Origin: Deroplatys truncata
Lineage: Eukaryota > Arthropoda > Insecta > Mantodea > Mantidae
NCBI GenBank assembly: GCA_030765065.1
Contig: CM060979.1
Location: 108,116,350-108,180,349, forward strand
Reading direction: 5' to 3'
DNA: 64,000 nucleotides
Shown here: piece by piece, positions 23,290 to 34,453 of the stretch
Layout: the number at the start of each line of letters is the position of its first letter
How positions within the stretch are numbered: position 1 is the first letter of the stretch
Notes under the pieces: generated by a model
The model's input: the letters and a program-made list of their open reading frames with translations, nothing else
Database searches by the model: none
What the model was told of the DNA's origin: nothing
Program-made: the position numbers and the translations under genes

Positions 23290-23868
23290 TGGGGCAATCC
23301 AAAAGAAGTATTTTTAGAAAATAGAAAGTGTGTGCATGTCTATGCGCGCACACACACCTATTGTTGAATAGCATAACTAAGAAAATGAAAGGGTAGGTAA
23401 GGTACCAAACTTGATATTTAAGTTCAGCGTCTTCCAAGGATGAGATATAAGGTTTTCAAGAAACTTCTCACCCTTTACAGGGAAACATCCTCCTTATTTT
23501 TTATTTTTTTCAAAAATGACTCCAACGATTTTAATTAAAATACAATACTACACAAGAAATATATATCTCATTAAAGCACATGGTTTATGTCAAATACATC
23601 CTTTGTGGCGTTAACCATTTCCGAGAGATTCTTTGTTATTAGTTTGAATTTGGTGATGCAAAGAGTACGCAATTTCAATGCCATCACATAGCAATCTACT
23701 TTTTATAAAAGTAGATTATCGCTTTTGCCGTCTGTATCCTTCTTACACAAGGAATGTGTAAATGTATAATAAAACTTTATCTCGATTAACCAGGAGAATA
23801 GAATTTAAAAAAAATAGTTTGTGGAGGAGTGAATAGATAGAGTCATGTGAATATAACACGTGAATTTA
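23290..23868 (-). repeat. Family A, diverged copy, minus strand
   Basis: On the plus strand: a CACACACA tract, ATAGCATAACTAAGAAAATG, CCAAACTTGATATTTAAGTTC, AGCGTCTTCCAAGGATGAG, GGTTTTCAAGAAACTTCTC, CAAAAATGACTCCAACGATTTTAATTAAAAT, TTTCCGAGAGATTCTTTGTTATT, TCTCGATTAACCAGGAGAATAG, GTCATGTGAATATAACACGTG. This is the whole family A order reversed, without a clean right end. Confidence 0.75.
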
Positions 23869-25680
23869 TTTCGTCTTTTCATGAAGTTATAATAAAGAAA
23901 ATAAAGAAATAAAATCATAGCCTACATAGATGAGAAAAACGGCATGTCACAGAACAAGTGAATAAAAAGTATAATTCTAGAAGGATGACAGTTCAAAATC
24001 ATTTAAAAAGTCTCTGTATGAAAATAAGTGCACCACAAAATTTGACTAGACGATTAAATTGTAATATTTAATCCTATGGTGGAGTTCACTTCATAGAGAT
24101 ACCCATTGTCACCAATCGATAATCCAAATAATGGTGGAAAAGTATCTACTTGAAAAGGATGTAAGCATCCCATTTCCAAAAAAGTATTGAACTATCAGTT
24201 TTCCTTAAAATAAGTAAGAAGCAAATCAACTGTAATTTCTGAATTTGCAATTGTTAATGTTGTATATATGATTGGTATATAATAGTATAGAGTTAATAAA
24301 TAAGATATAATTAAAATTATTGATGTAAGAATTATGGAATAAATTGAATTGTAATTCATTTTGGGAAACATCCAGAAATACGTCCGAGATGATTTTGTCT
24401 ATCCTATTTTGAGAAGAAATGGTGTTATGATGTAAAATGCATCAAACGGTAAAAAGTTTAAGGCATGAGTTACACGGAAGGCCTTTTCATGTTATTTTTA
24501 CAGTGTTACTTATGGTCTTCATTCAGTATCACCTTCTCTTGTGTATATTTTTGATGAGACAAACACCCGACGATCATAATTCCAAAACGAGTAGTTTTAA
24601 AGGTGAATAAAGCGAGTGCAAAGGGTACAAGAGGATTCCAAAATCACTGTTATATCAATGAAGTGGATCGTTATAGACGGAGAGCTACCTACACAATATT
24701 GTAGTGTACAAGATACTAAAGCTTTATAAAGGGACGGAGGGTGCTACTTCGTGAGTCCTGTGTAATTCTACCAAGGCCGGATGGTTTGATTCCAGACAGT
24801 CTGAGCAGTGATTCTCCGGGATTTTTGTACTGCATACCTAAGATACGGATAGAAAGAATCTTGTGTTTGGAAACAATTTGGTACCACATTTTTCACCTTA
24901 GGTAATAGCGTCTACAATATCAATAATATAGTGTTTACAACTTTACCTCGAAATTTGACACACCAAACCAGCCTCTGGACGTGATGTGTTGCGCTCTATA
25001 AAGGCGAACTGGAGGAATATTTTGGTTAATTGGCGAAAAGAGGGACAGAGTAACTCGATGACTACCAAAATAACAATTTTTCCCTCTTGCTATGAAAACT
25101 TTAGAATGCTAGGAGTCCAAAATTGAATGTTGTATTATCTGCGTTTCCAGCTACTGGACTTAATCCATTTAAGCTATCCCGGGTATAAAGATGGTACCAG
25201 GTGCTGAAGATAGAGAAGGAATCAGTTGCTTACATGACAGATGAGTTATTGAGATGCTGCAGGATCTGAGATGTCAATAATAAAAAGTAGGAAGATGAGG
25301 GGAGAGGGAAATAATTATGGTATAACATTTGACTACAGATGTATTAGAATGCGAAAATGATCCCTGGTAACCTTCAAGCTTTCTTCAGCGATTGGCGATT
25401 CTACTTATAAAGATAATGTTTTTGTATCGCTGTGATGGCAATAAAGGAGCCATTTGCGTCCAGTATGTGATATGTCTTCATTGGGTATGTGGATATTGCA
25501 AGGAAAGCACTTCAGATGCTTGCTAAAATGCCTTTGCTGTGATGATTCTGACTAAGCAAGACTTTACCTGTCTGTGGGGAAAATTGACATATGGAATATG
25601 TTCTTTTCATATTTTACAACTATTGCTAATAATATTACAAAAAGTAATGTTTCAATATGTTAAATTTTTATTAGAAAAGG
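23869..25680. other. No recognised feature
   Basis: AT-rich DNA. At about 24774-24835 a GGTTTGATTCCAGAC block resembles a B-box and its downstream text looks SINE-like, but no A-box or tail confirms it. Confidence 0.45.
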
Positions 25681-25969
25681 AAATTACAAAAATATATAGC
25701 TGAAGAAAGTAACAAGAAAATACGTATTCTGTAAGCAACGGCGGAGAGATACTTGTGTATGGGTAAAGTATTAGATTTTGAATGATAAACGGAGAACACC
25801 GAAATGGACGAGCTACAAAGAAGTATAAGAGTATCTCGACTATGGCATGTAAGCAACAGAGTTGAAGCTGAAGATACGGTCATAAATATAATTTAAAAGC
25901 AAATATTACAGTGGTATAGATATGTACAAAGAATGGAGGAGGAGAAACGGCCCATACGGGTAATTGATT

Positions 25970-25982
25970 TGTCTCCCAAAAG
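25970..25982. repeat. Target-site duplication, left copy
   Basis: TGTCTCCCAAAAG here and at 26363-26375 is an exact 13-bp direct repeat that bounds the SINE. This is the signature of LINE-machinery insertion. Confidence 0.93.
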
Positions 25983-26362
25983 TTCATTCATTCATTATCT
26001 GTTTACCCTCCCCTTATGGAGGACTTACACCCTCCAGGACTTACAAGCGGGTGTCTGGGGTCAGAGGCCCGTCGAACAGCAGACACTCATGGATCAGACA
26101 GAGCATCCAGGATGGGTGATCAGCCCGATGCCTGGTATGGGATGAAGGAAGTAGATGAAACAAAATGTTGGTGAAATGGATGAAAGGAAAGGTGATGATG
26201 GAGCAGTTGGTGGAATGAATGGCTGGGGAAATCTGAGAACCCGGAGAAAACCCGCCCAGACGCCGCTTCGTCCACCACAAGTCCCACATGCAGGTCCCTG
26301 GGATTGAACCCGGGCCGCCTCGGTGGGAGGCGAGTGGTCTAACCCTCGGCCACGGCGCCGCC
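25983..26362 (-). mobile_element. tRNA-derived SINE (GGCGCCGTGGCCGAGG head), copy 1
   Basis: Read on the minus strand from 26362: GGCGCCGTGGCCGAGGGTTA (A-box region), CCACTCGCCTCCCACCGAGG, GGCCCGGGTTCAATCCCAGG (B-box), GGACCTGCATGTGGGACTTG, then the body GAAGCGGCGTCTGGGCGGG, TTTCATCCATTTCACC, GACGGGCCTCTGACCCCAG, and a tail that ends in (GAAT)n. The head resembles a class II tRNA such as tRNA-Ser or tRNA-Leu. A 13-bp duplication borders it. About 380 bp, slightly longer than the copy at 35.7 kb owing to small internal insertions. Confidence 0.9.
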
Positions 26363-26375
26363 TGTCTCCCAAAAG
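26363..26375. repeat. Target-site duplication, right copy
   Basis: Exact repeat of TGTCTCCCAAAAG from 25970-25982. Confidence 0.93.
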
Positions 26376-26644
26376 AAAAAGGAAAATAAGAAGTACTCTT
26401 TTAAGTTGGTGGGGTAGTGTCAAAAAAGTTATGAATAAATTTGGCTTGAAAAAGTATAGTGTAAAGATAGATCGCTATAGTGGGCAGGAATCAGAAGCCA
26501 CCGCTGACAAGTGAACTGATGAATTTAGAAGAATAAAGCATTATTTTGGTTTAATAGTCTTCAAACATCACAAAAATATGCTTAATGCTCGCTCATTTTG
26601 CTTCACGCGAGTTGGAGTTGGTTTTGAAACACGGCGATAAAAAT

Positions 26645-26740
26645 CACAAAGGAGCAGCAGGAACAAGATTTCTAAGAATTTTAAGGGAAGTTACCAGACG
26701 CAACACAACGTCTGACACAGAAACTAAGATAAGAGCTAAA
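26645..26740 (+). pseudogene. Second short non-LTR retrotransposon tail fragment
   Basis: One frame reads GAAGTRFLRILREVTRRNTT followed by SDTETKIRAKC and a stop. This resembles the AAEMRFLRR-x-GVTRRDR-x-RNE-x-IR region that precedes the LINE C-terminus in many insect elements. It lies downstream of the 26.5-kb tail, so it belongs to a second insertion or a rearranged copy. Based on one short motif only. Confidence 0.45.
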
Positions 26741-26760
26741 TGCTAGTTCTCCAAAAGAAA

Positions 26761-27862
26761 GTATACATCATATAGGGTAATGGAAATATGTAATTAGAGT
26801 GGATATTACTTTTATATCTACAAACATTTTAAATGATAATCACAAATTAGACTGCCTATTAATGATGAAAATGAGACCAACAGGGTTTTTTAGTATAAGA
26901 AATGAAGGGAAGAAGAAGATAGCAAATGAGTATAGACGTAATCCAGTGGAAAGATACAAAGAACAACGCTGCGAGGATAATAGTAACAATAACGGCACAG
27001 TTGGTCTTCCAAAAGAATGAGTCGAGACACCAACAGTGCAGTAGAAAGGTTCACCTTAGGTTTTAAGTTCGATTTAACTTCGCTTTCTAAGCCCAGCTCC
27101 CGAAGTTTGCATAATAGAGTCCCAAATTTGCACTGCTTCTCGCTATTCAAATGTTTCTCACTGGATAAAGCAACCACGGCGCTTCACCAGAGAGAAAGAA
27201 AAAGTGAAAAACACGACCCACATCCAGGAAACACAGTTTTCGTACTCCTTCACAATGGGCACAATCGATAACCTCTCGCATTCAATTTACATCCCATACT
27301 CTAACCTCTCAAATTGTATCTTCAGGGCTTGCTATGGAGCTTGGTATACCTTTGGCAGGGTATCGGTGTACTGTTAATCTGCTATATCCTGGGGGTTACA
27401 TTTCTTATACATAGTCTGGGATTTCTCCAATATCGAGAGAACGTTAATGAGGAAGGTACGTGATGTTCCCAAAGCTGCTTCAAAGTTAGGGAAAAGGCCC
27501 ACCTTTGAAAATATATTTCGTTGTAGGAATCTACTATACCACTAACATCGCTTCTTTCGGAACCCAAGAAAATGAACACATACATTTTGTTTTCAGTTGC
27601 TTATGTACACTTATGTGCTGCCTTATGTAATGTATTCGTAACATGTGATCAGTGATCTGACAACAAAGCATATACTTCGAAAAAAAATATTACATGGATA
27701 CTGCTCAAGGGAATATTAGTGTCGGTATTATGATTTACTGTAATGAAATAATAGATCTAGGTAAAAGTCATCCGGAGTAAAGCAGCCTTCCATATATTCA
27801 GCCGAGAGTAACCCATTTTAACAAATGCTGCTCTCCACCTTTCTTTAGGGGAGGGGGTGGAT
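26761..27862. other. No recognised feature
   Basis: Frames of 64-95 codons on both strands (26799-27585) have no recognisable domain. The composition is mixed. Confidence 0.4.
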
Positions 27863-27866
27863 CTGA

Positions 27867-28372
27867 TGCATTGTATTCACATGTCTCGCTCTACTCACTA
27901 TTATAAATTATTCATAAAACGGGCTATTTATCGTTGTGCTTCTTGTTAAGATATTCAAATCTTCATTATGCATTTACACATTTCGATGTAGGCATAAAGC
28001 TATAATAAAATATTTTGTAAGTGGGTCGCTATGTGATGGCTTAGAAATATCATCTTTTTTATGAGTTTTGCAGTTGAAAAACTGTAAAGTATTTGAAAAT
28101 TCAAACCAATAACCAAAAAATCCCTCTGAAAGGACTAACGCCACAAAAACTGTATTTTGACGTAAATTGTGTTTACCAGTGATACAAAAATTGTTCAGAA
28201 TGAAGAGTACTTATAGGTTTTTCCCCAAAAAAACTCAAAATATACATTTTATTTGTCCTGTAAATATCCTAAGTATATGGTATCTCAATCAAAAGCGTTA
28301 GAGGCATTTTTTCATAAAATAAAAACTAACGAACATTTTGTTGCATATAAAGGATAGTTTAGGGGATTTTAT
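27867..28372 (+). repeat. Family A, diverged copy without its right third
   Basis: Left end: CATTGTATTCACATGTCTCGCTCTACTCAC. Then GGTCGCTATGTGATGG, AAGTATTTGAAAATTCAAACC, GTGTTTACCAGTGATACAAAAATTG, CAAAATATACATTTTATTTGTCC, CTCAATCAAAAGCGTTAGAGGC. It stops near the GTTGCATATAAAGGATAG block. Confidence 0.65.
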
Positions 28373-29566
28373 TGATATTAAAATATGTTTCAATATTAAT
28401 TTCATATAAGTTTCATATATAATTACATTCACAACTTCCATGAGAAGAATAAACAATTCAGAGCCATACGTATGAAATTAACTTGAATAAACATTGCAAA
28501 TTAGTTATAATATAATAACTTTTATTTAAACTCAAGAAATTGCAGTTTCATTAAAATAAACTGTTACTATCAACCTTAAATACAAATTAAAATTAATTAA
28601 CTTGCCTTAAATCAATGCTACATACAATTAAGTTCACTACTGAAAAAACTGTTGTACTTAAAATTGCGTTTTATTTCAACCAGATAGAGATTAACAAACC
28701 TGAAACAATACTCCTCTAGGGTTCACGATACTATTCTTCTCCAAAAAATGGCTGCTTACATTGAGGTGTTTAATTTGACGATTTCCTCTCTGCTTCCCCC
28801 TTTCCTCAACATATATGTAATACCATGGAGGCTTAAAACTCCAGTTGTCAATAACACTCTGACAAATATATACTAAAACTAATACTCAAGGCTCTTTACT
28901 AGTTGCGGTCGCTGAGGTATTCTCCCGGCGGTGTCGCCCCCCCCCCCCACCAAAGTGAAAACAAACCCCTGAAATAATATGTGTTTACCAGCTTCGTTCA
29001 GTAGCATCGTATTAGGCAATTGACAAGGTTTTAGTTTGCTTTCATTTTAGATAATTTATGCCCAATATCAGTTATTCCGGTCGTTTACAATGGACATTTC
29101 CCCCAAATAACACGTAAGGAAAACTAAAAATAATACCACTGTTTTCCTCACAGCCACAAATCTATTTACCCTTTGAATAAATTTTCGAGTTAAATTTACG
29201 ACATCAATTTTTGTATGGTGCAGCAGATTCAGATTCGGGAAGGCTTACCATATCTGAATTCTTTCACTGAGAGTCCTGTTGCTATATTATGTTTTTAATA
29301 TATCACTTGATTCTTGATGTTTGTAGTTTTCACACACAACTGAATATTCACTTAAACAAAACACTCTACACTGTTTTAGTTTCCTGACTACACGGTGAAC
29401 TACAATATCGTTGGACTGAACTGTTACTACACGAATTTGGACAGAAATACTTGACAATTCTTTTCAAAATAGGTGCTCAACACATGGTAAATACGTTAGC
29501 TTTTTTTTCTATGATGCATAAGATACCACATATTCAGTCATAATCAATGGCCTTCCTGCTTTGAAA
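28373..29566. other. AT-rich, no gene, one poly-C run
   Basis: Nothing recognised except a run of C at about 28937-28949 beside a GGCGGTG segment. The segment up to the Tc3-like element is plain AT-rich DNA. Confidence 0.5.
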
Positions 29567-29664
29567 TATAATGTGTTTCAGAACCTCTGCGACAAACTCT
29601 GAGGAATTATAGATATCGCAGAGGGAAACCGTTTTTGTCAAGCAACCACCCTTGTCCGACGCAT
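29567..29664 (+). repeat. Left terminal inverted repeat
   Basis: Pairs with 31085-31181. The outermost bases (TATAATGTG versus TATACAGGATG on the other arm) have diverged or lost bases. Confidence 0.88.
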
Positions 29665-29852
29665 CGTTACGGAGCTTGCGATTCACCCCTGTTTGAAGTG
29701 CATCCGGTAGGAGGGGTTTGAGACACATTTGACACTCCGTTTGTTTGAAACCGCTGAATCAAGTGACGTCGCCCCTTTCTTGTCCCGTACGTCTGGTTAG
29801 GTTTAATTCTGAGACGCACAGTCCATTTTAACTCGGTGTTTGTTTACGAACA

Positions 29853-31030
29853 ATGTTGAACCACGTGACGTCGGCTTCTTCTTGTCCCTTACTCTACGTA
29901 CAATGTCATAAGCAGCAGTTAGCAATTATTCATCGAGTATGCCTGGCTCATTTACCTGAGCTTATCGACATAATAATGTGTTATGGACAGGTTGTTGGAA
30001 ACGGCAGAGAAGCTCTCCGTATCTACCAAGAGCGGTTTCCTGACAGACATTCCCGACACCACACAGTGTTTGCTAGAATTTAGCAACGCCTTCGAGAAAC
30101 GGTTACTCTTCGTCCACAGTACGTTGGTGGAGACAGCGCAATTTGAGACGGCTGCGTTTGAAGAGAAGGTGCTTGAGAGATTCAACCAAGATCCCACAAC
30201 TAGCACGTGTGCCGTTGCCTATGCTATAGGTACAACTATCATCAGTGTGGGGTGTGTTGCGTGAGCAACAGCTCCATGCATGCTTCCACCAGAAAGCACA
30301 GCGAATGGGACCGAACGAATTTGCACCTCGTGTTCAGTTTGTCCAGTGATTTCTGCAACGAAGTATCGCAGATTCTACGTTTCCCGTGCACATCTTGTTG
30401 ACCGATGAGGCCTGTTTCACACGAGATGGATACTTCAACAGCAAGAACAGTCACTGGAATGTTGAGAACCCTCATTTAGTATTCGTTAGTCATCACCAAC
30501 AAAAGTATTCCTTAAACATATGGGCTGGAATCGTTGGTCATCATCTGCTGGGACCTTTCGATTTGCCACCCCGTTTGAATGAGTAGCTTATCTTCATGTC
30601 CTGTAAAACACGCTTCCGCTGCTAATGGAGAATGTACCTCTTGCGATTCGAAGGAACATCTGATTCCAACACGATGGCGCTCAAGCGCACTTCAGCCAGG
30701 TTGTACGAAGACACCCAAACAACAGCTTCGGAGAGCAGTGGAAAGGAAGAGTGGGGCTGTTGCATGGCCAGCTCAATCCTCTGAATTAAGCCCACTAGAT
30801 TTCTCTCTGTGGGAGCATGTCAAGAGTGTCATGTACGTCACCCCAGTTGAAAACAGGGAGGAATTGATTGTGCGAATTGTCGCTGCTTTTGAATAAATTT
30901 GACACACGCTTGAGCTGTTCAAACTGTCCGACAATCACTGCTACGACTGTACAATGAATGTAATCGTGTTCAGGGTATACACTTTGAACACGTTTCACCT
31001 TCCTCTATTCGTTGTTGCGTGGCCTGTTAC
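29853..31030 (+). pseudogene. Tc3/IS630-like transposase with DUF4817-type N-terminus, frameshifted
   Basis: Domains in order, spread over all three frames. N-terminal HTH (about 29905-30120): ELIDIIMCYGQVVGNGREALRIYQERFPDR, then QRLRETVTLRPQYVGG. First catalytic block: LLTDEACFTRDG with Asp GAT at 30404-30406, followed by NSHWNVENPH and YSLNIWAGIVGHHLLGPF. Second catalytic block: HDGAQAHFS with Asp GAT at 30673-30675. Third block: SPLDFSLWEHVKSVMYVTPV (about 30790-30850). The C-terminal tail NECNRVQGIHFEHV ends near 31030. All three acidic blocks remain readable, so decay is by frameshifts and stops rather than loss of the active site. The start at 29853 is the first ATG ahead of the HTH and is not certain. 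Same family as 1-462 and 45549-45743. Confidence 0.85.
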
Positions 31031-31084
31031 ATGATGCACCCGTGATCAAGTGAATCTCAGCAAAGTTTCGTAACTCCAAACCAA

Positions 31085-31181
31085 TGCGTCGGAGGTTGGT
31101 GGTTGCTTGACAAACAGTTCCATTCTGTGAGATCTATCGTTCCTCAGAGTTTCTCACAGAGGCCCTGAAACATCCTGTATA
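31085..31181 (-). repeat. Right terminal inverted repeat
   Basis: Reverse complement of the left terminal repeat, ending in CATCCTGTATA. Confidence 0.88.
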
Positions 31182-32585
31182 CAAACATTGAAGTACTGCC
31201 TCTTAGTTTCAAAACCTAACGACATAATTATATTTAAAACCATATATTTTTATTTGTAAGGTTATTTTGGCGATTATTTATGCATTCGATTTAATTTAAG
31301 ATTAATTTGTGCTTCCAAACGCATTAGCATTAACTTGAAGCAAGATGGTAACACTGCATTAACGGAAATTTGACCGCGGAATATGTCGCTAGGTTCTGTG
31401 CTTTAATACGCTCTAGCGAACAATCTTGGCTCCACCTCCACTTTGTAGGAGCGTACGCCTTAGCCTTATGCATTGTGCTTATGAACGTAGACGGTGCCAA
31501 TCTGGAATTAGCCCCATGCTTCGGAAGACTACCGGCAGAGCGTGCGCCGCTTAACGCGCCCATTACATACCTGAAAACAATGCTTAATGCGCAATTTCTA
31601 TACACTTGTCTTCACCGATTTCCTGAGCGCCCTATTGGTTCTACAACAATGATCCCTTCTCCATATTTGGTAATGGAAATTCATCTATTATAAATTGGTA
31701 AACATCTTTGCATGATACTATCTCACCGTAATATACCAGTTGCTCATACTGCAGCTAAGGAAGCTGCAAAGCAGCCTTGCGCTTCAACATGAAGACTGTT
31801 TATCACATTTAAGACCTAATATCTTACACCAGTGGAAGAAATACTGGACATACTGATAGTGTAGATAATAAAGTATATTAACCATAGGTCAGTTCCTATA
31901 GTTATGGCTGTTATTATTCATCCAATATATTCATCCACATTAAGCAACGTTTAATACTATAAATCATGCTGAGGTAAGAGGTATAAAACCTGTAAGCCAC
32001 AATAAATTTCAAGATGCCTGCCCAGTACCTAAACCTATATGTATCCATTAGAGCACTTACCTGCCGAGATCAGATACTAGTAACTCGACTACGCTAATTT
32101 ATTCCCACCTCATGAACCTGCTCCTAGATTTACTCTATGTCATTCTGCTCTCACAGTCCATCATCTGATCACAGCTAACCGAGATACACTGCTCAGCGAC
32201 TTCATTGAAGTCATAAACTTCATCAAAATGCGCAAAATTGTTAATGAATATTTATATGTATTGTTAAGCCTCTTATTGCTTATTAATCACAGCTAGCTTT
32301 TACAATTTTTACTCCAATGCACATCTCAGTGTTTATCGCAATATGACTTCATTGTTGAAGAGACTAAACTAAATTAAAAACAGGTCTGAGAATAAACTCA
32401 GTAATGACAAAAATTCTTAATGGGAAAGTAGCAATACTTGAAAGCATCTTAACATCTTATAATACGAATTTTAAAATAGTATAAAAATAAAATCATAGAA
32501 AGCTTTTTTAAAAGTAAACCTAAGAACACTTCAACACTTATTTCTTATTACTATTATTATTGGTATTATTATTGTTGTGTTTTCT
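31182..32585. other. No recognised feature, 107-codon frame in a GC-richer patch
   Basis: Open frames on both strands at 31330-31693 reflect a GC-richer patch (about 31370-31640). No domain recognised. From 31700 to 32585 the sequence is AT-rich with irregular TTATTA runs near 32550. Confidence 0.4.
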
Positions 32586-32589
32586 CGTG

Positions 32590-33362
32590 AGGCAGTATTT
32601 TTAATACCTAAATGATTTCAGTCTAATTATATAATATATAAATTCAATAACAGCCCGCCTTAAAGCAATATGTGTATGTAACAATATATAAAAAGTGTAT
32701 ATTACAGTCATTGTATATGTTTATATTATTGTATACATGTGTAACAATGTTATGTGAATGTATTACGTAATTTAAAAATGTAGGAGCTGTGAGAATAATA
32801 GTTTAAAAGTTGCTAACAATGAGGTCACAATGAGGTAACCTTGAGGCAATAATGAGCAAGAAGTGTAATAATGCTACTAGTCATTCTTGGAACAACAATA
32901 ATGTATTTTTTGTGACAGTTTATAAAATAGCCAATCAACAACCATAAAAAACTTAAGGTCAAATAAAAGTATTCTATTGGATTAGAAATAACCAATCAGA
33001 AACTTTAAATATACAAAATTTCAAATTTAGGCGGTTGAATTCAAGTCAGCGCTCATAACTGGATGCGTTGGTTGTTGACAGTGTTACTAATCAGACGCGA
33101 GATGCGTCCTCGAGAAATTTTATACATATTCGTGTGAGACGAAAATAGTTTACGTGTTAAAAAGTGCAAGTAATTAACAAAAGAATCTCACAGCTCTCTA
33201 CATCAGTGAAGTGTTATTAAAAATCGTGTCAAGAAATAATAAATGGAGTGAAGTAAAATTATAATCTGTTTAAGCCTACATTCTTCAGTCGCACCACCTC
33301 CCTGCTAAAACATTCATGTCTCTAAAAATAAATACTGACGCAGCCGAGGCAAACATAAATAC
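32590..33362 (-). repeat. Dispersed repeat family B, copy 2, inverted relative to copy 1
   Basis: On the plus strand: GTGAGGCAGTATTTTTAATACC at the left and ACTGACGCAGCCGAGGCAAACATAAAT at the right, with CAGCCCGCCTTAAAGCAATA, ATTACGTAAT, GAGGTAACCTTGAGGCAATAATGAG, AATAGCCAATCA, CGTCCTCGAG, AGAATCTCACAGCTC and GGAGTGAAGTAAAATTATAATC between. These are the reverse complements, in reverse order, of the landmarks in 3735-4482. The terminal CAGTATTTTTA / TAAAAATAAATACTG pair suggests imperfect inverted ends. Confidence 0.78.
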
Positions 33363-34450
33363 ATAATATTTAAAGAAACAGTCAAATTACAAAGTTAATA
33401 TTTTTAAATTTGGGACGAAGGCTACAGGTACCATACGTGCGGGTGCAACGAATTTCAAGTTCGGTTCCCCAATAGTCGAAATATAATACATCTTCAAACT
33501 AACTTCTTCACTCGATAACCTTGTAGCTCTTCTATAGATCGTTTCTTTCAATTTTGCGTTCCAACTGATAAACTCCATTTAATTTTAAGAAAGCATTTTC
33601 ACTTGTATCACTTGACTCCATCCTGAAACATCACGCGAACGTAGACTGCATATGAAGTGCGGTGTGACAACAATGTCAGAAGCAACCAAACTGAACTTCA
33701 CTTTGCGTCTGGTCACACTGGGTGTTCGAATAGGAAATGACACGCCAACTCGTTTGATATACCACACGAAAGGACTGAGAGCAGACAGTTCGGATTCCAG
33801 CACATCCAACTCGCCTATATGCCGAGTTCATTTGTGTCTGAAGGCATGAATGGTACACACTAATGAGCAAAACTCATTCGATGGACAGCTCTAATTTGTA
33901 CTTGTCCAGATTCAGCCAGGCGTATACCTAGCTAGCTCGGCTATATCTTTATTTTGCCCTCACTCTTAATGGATTCCGATGTTCAGCCGGAACACGCATG
34001 AATGATCAACTTATTTTACCAAAAATGAAGTTATTAAGTGCAAGTATATTAGTAAAGAGAACGGTAATCTTATTTAAACCGGCACTGAATGAAGTACTTC
34101 AGATCCTATTATACAGATTACATGATGCAGCGTGAAAGGGATACTGTCAGGGACAAAATTGCTTTTATATGCACGTATAATTGCTTTCTTTTGAGTATAA
34201 TTAACTATCAATTAGTAGCTGGAATTATTCACCGAACTGATATTGCAATTAACATATTACACATTTTGTACTTCAATATCTAAGTGATCGAAAGCGTATA
34301 ATGCAGGAATAATCATTGTAATTGAAACAAGAGTAAAGAGTTGTTTACCTTTGTGTGTTCATGTAATTTGTAGTATATGTGCGTGGGTTGGAGATGAGCA
34401 AGTAATGTAAAAGTTAATTACAGTTAAATGCCCTATGGAGTAGCATTTCG
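33363..34450. other. No recognised feature
   Basis: A moderately GC-richer part at 33590-33870 has frames on both strands but no domain. The remainder is AT-rich. Confidence 0.45.
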
Positions 34451-34453
34451 TTT

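Larger units (their letters stand above)
25690..26514 (+). pseudogene. Non-LTR retrotransposon reverse-transcriptase tail, interrupted by a SINE
   Basis: The left part (to 25982) translates, over several frames and stops, to the C-terminal end common in insect non-LTR retrotransposons: ARISRL-like and LQWYRYVQRMEEEKRPIRVIDLSPK. The frame stops making sense at the SINE and resumes at 26363 with LSPKRKRKIRSTLLSWWGSVKKVMNKFGL to a stop near 26514. The repeated LSPK is the 13-bp target duplication read twice. Known: this post-RT region follows the reverse transcriptase in such elements and often reads WYGHV-RM and P-GRRKRGRP in relatives. Inferred: a 5'-truncated, long-dead LINE copy. The upstream RT domain is absent. 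Confidence 0.8.
29567..31181 (+). mobile_element. Complete but inactive Tc3/IS630-like transposon with ~97-bp inverted repeats
   Basis: The left end (29567-29664) and right end (31085-31181) are inverted repeats. Landmarks of the left end are TGTTTCAG-AACCTCTG, GACAAACTCTGAGGAA, ATAGATATCGCAGAG, TTGTCAAGCAACCACC and GTCCGACGCATCG. The reverse complement of the right end reads ATGTTTCAGGGCCTCTG, GAGAAACTCTGAGGAA, ATAGATCTCACAGA, TTGTCAAGCAACCACC and CCTCCGACGCA. The inside encodes a broken DDE transposase with an N-terminal DUF4817-like helix-turn-helix. About 1.6 kb is a normal full length. The left tip appears eroded, while the right tip keeps CATCCTGTATA. Confidence 0.9.

Noticed and set aside
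24770..24850. Possible SINE head (GGTTTGATTCCAGAC)
   Set aside because: Only a B-box-like word. No A-box, tail or duplication.
26295..26362. Possible tRNA-Ser/Leu gene on the minus strand
   Set aside because: It is the head of a SINE with a body, tail and exact target duplication, and a second copy exists at 35.96-36.02 kb.
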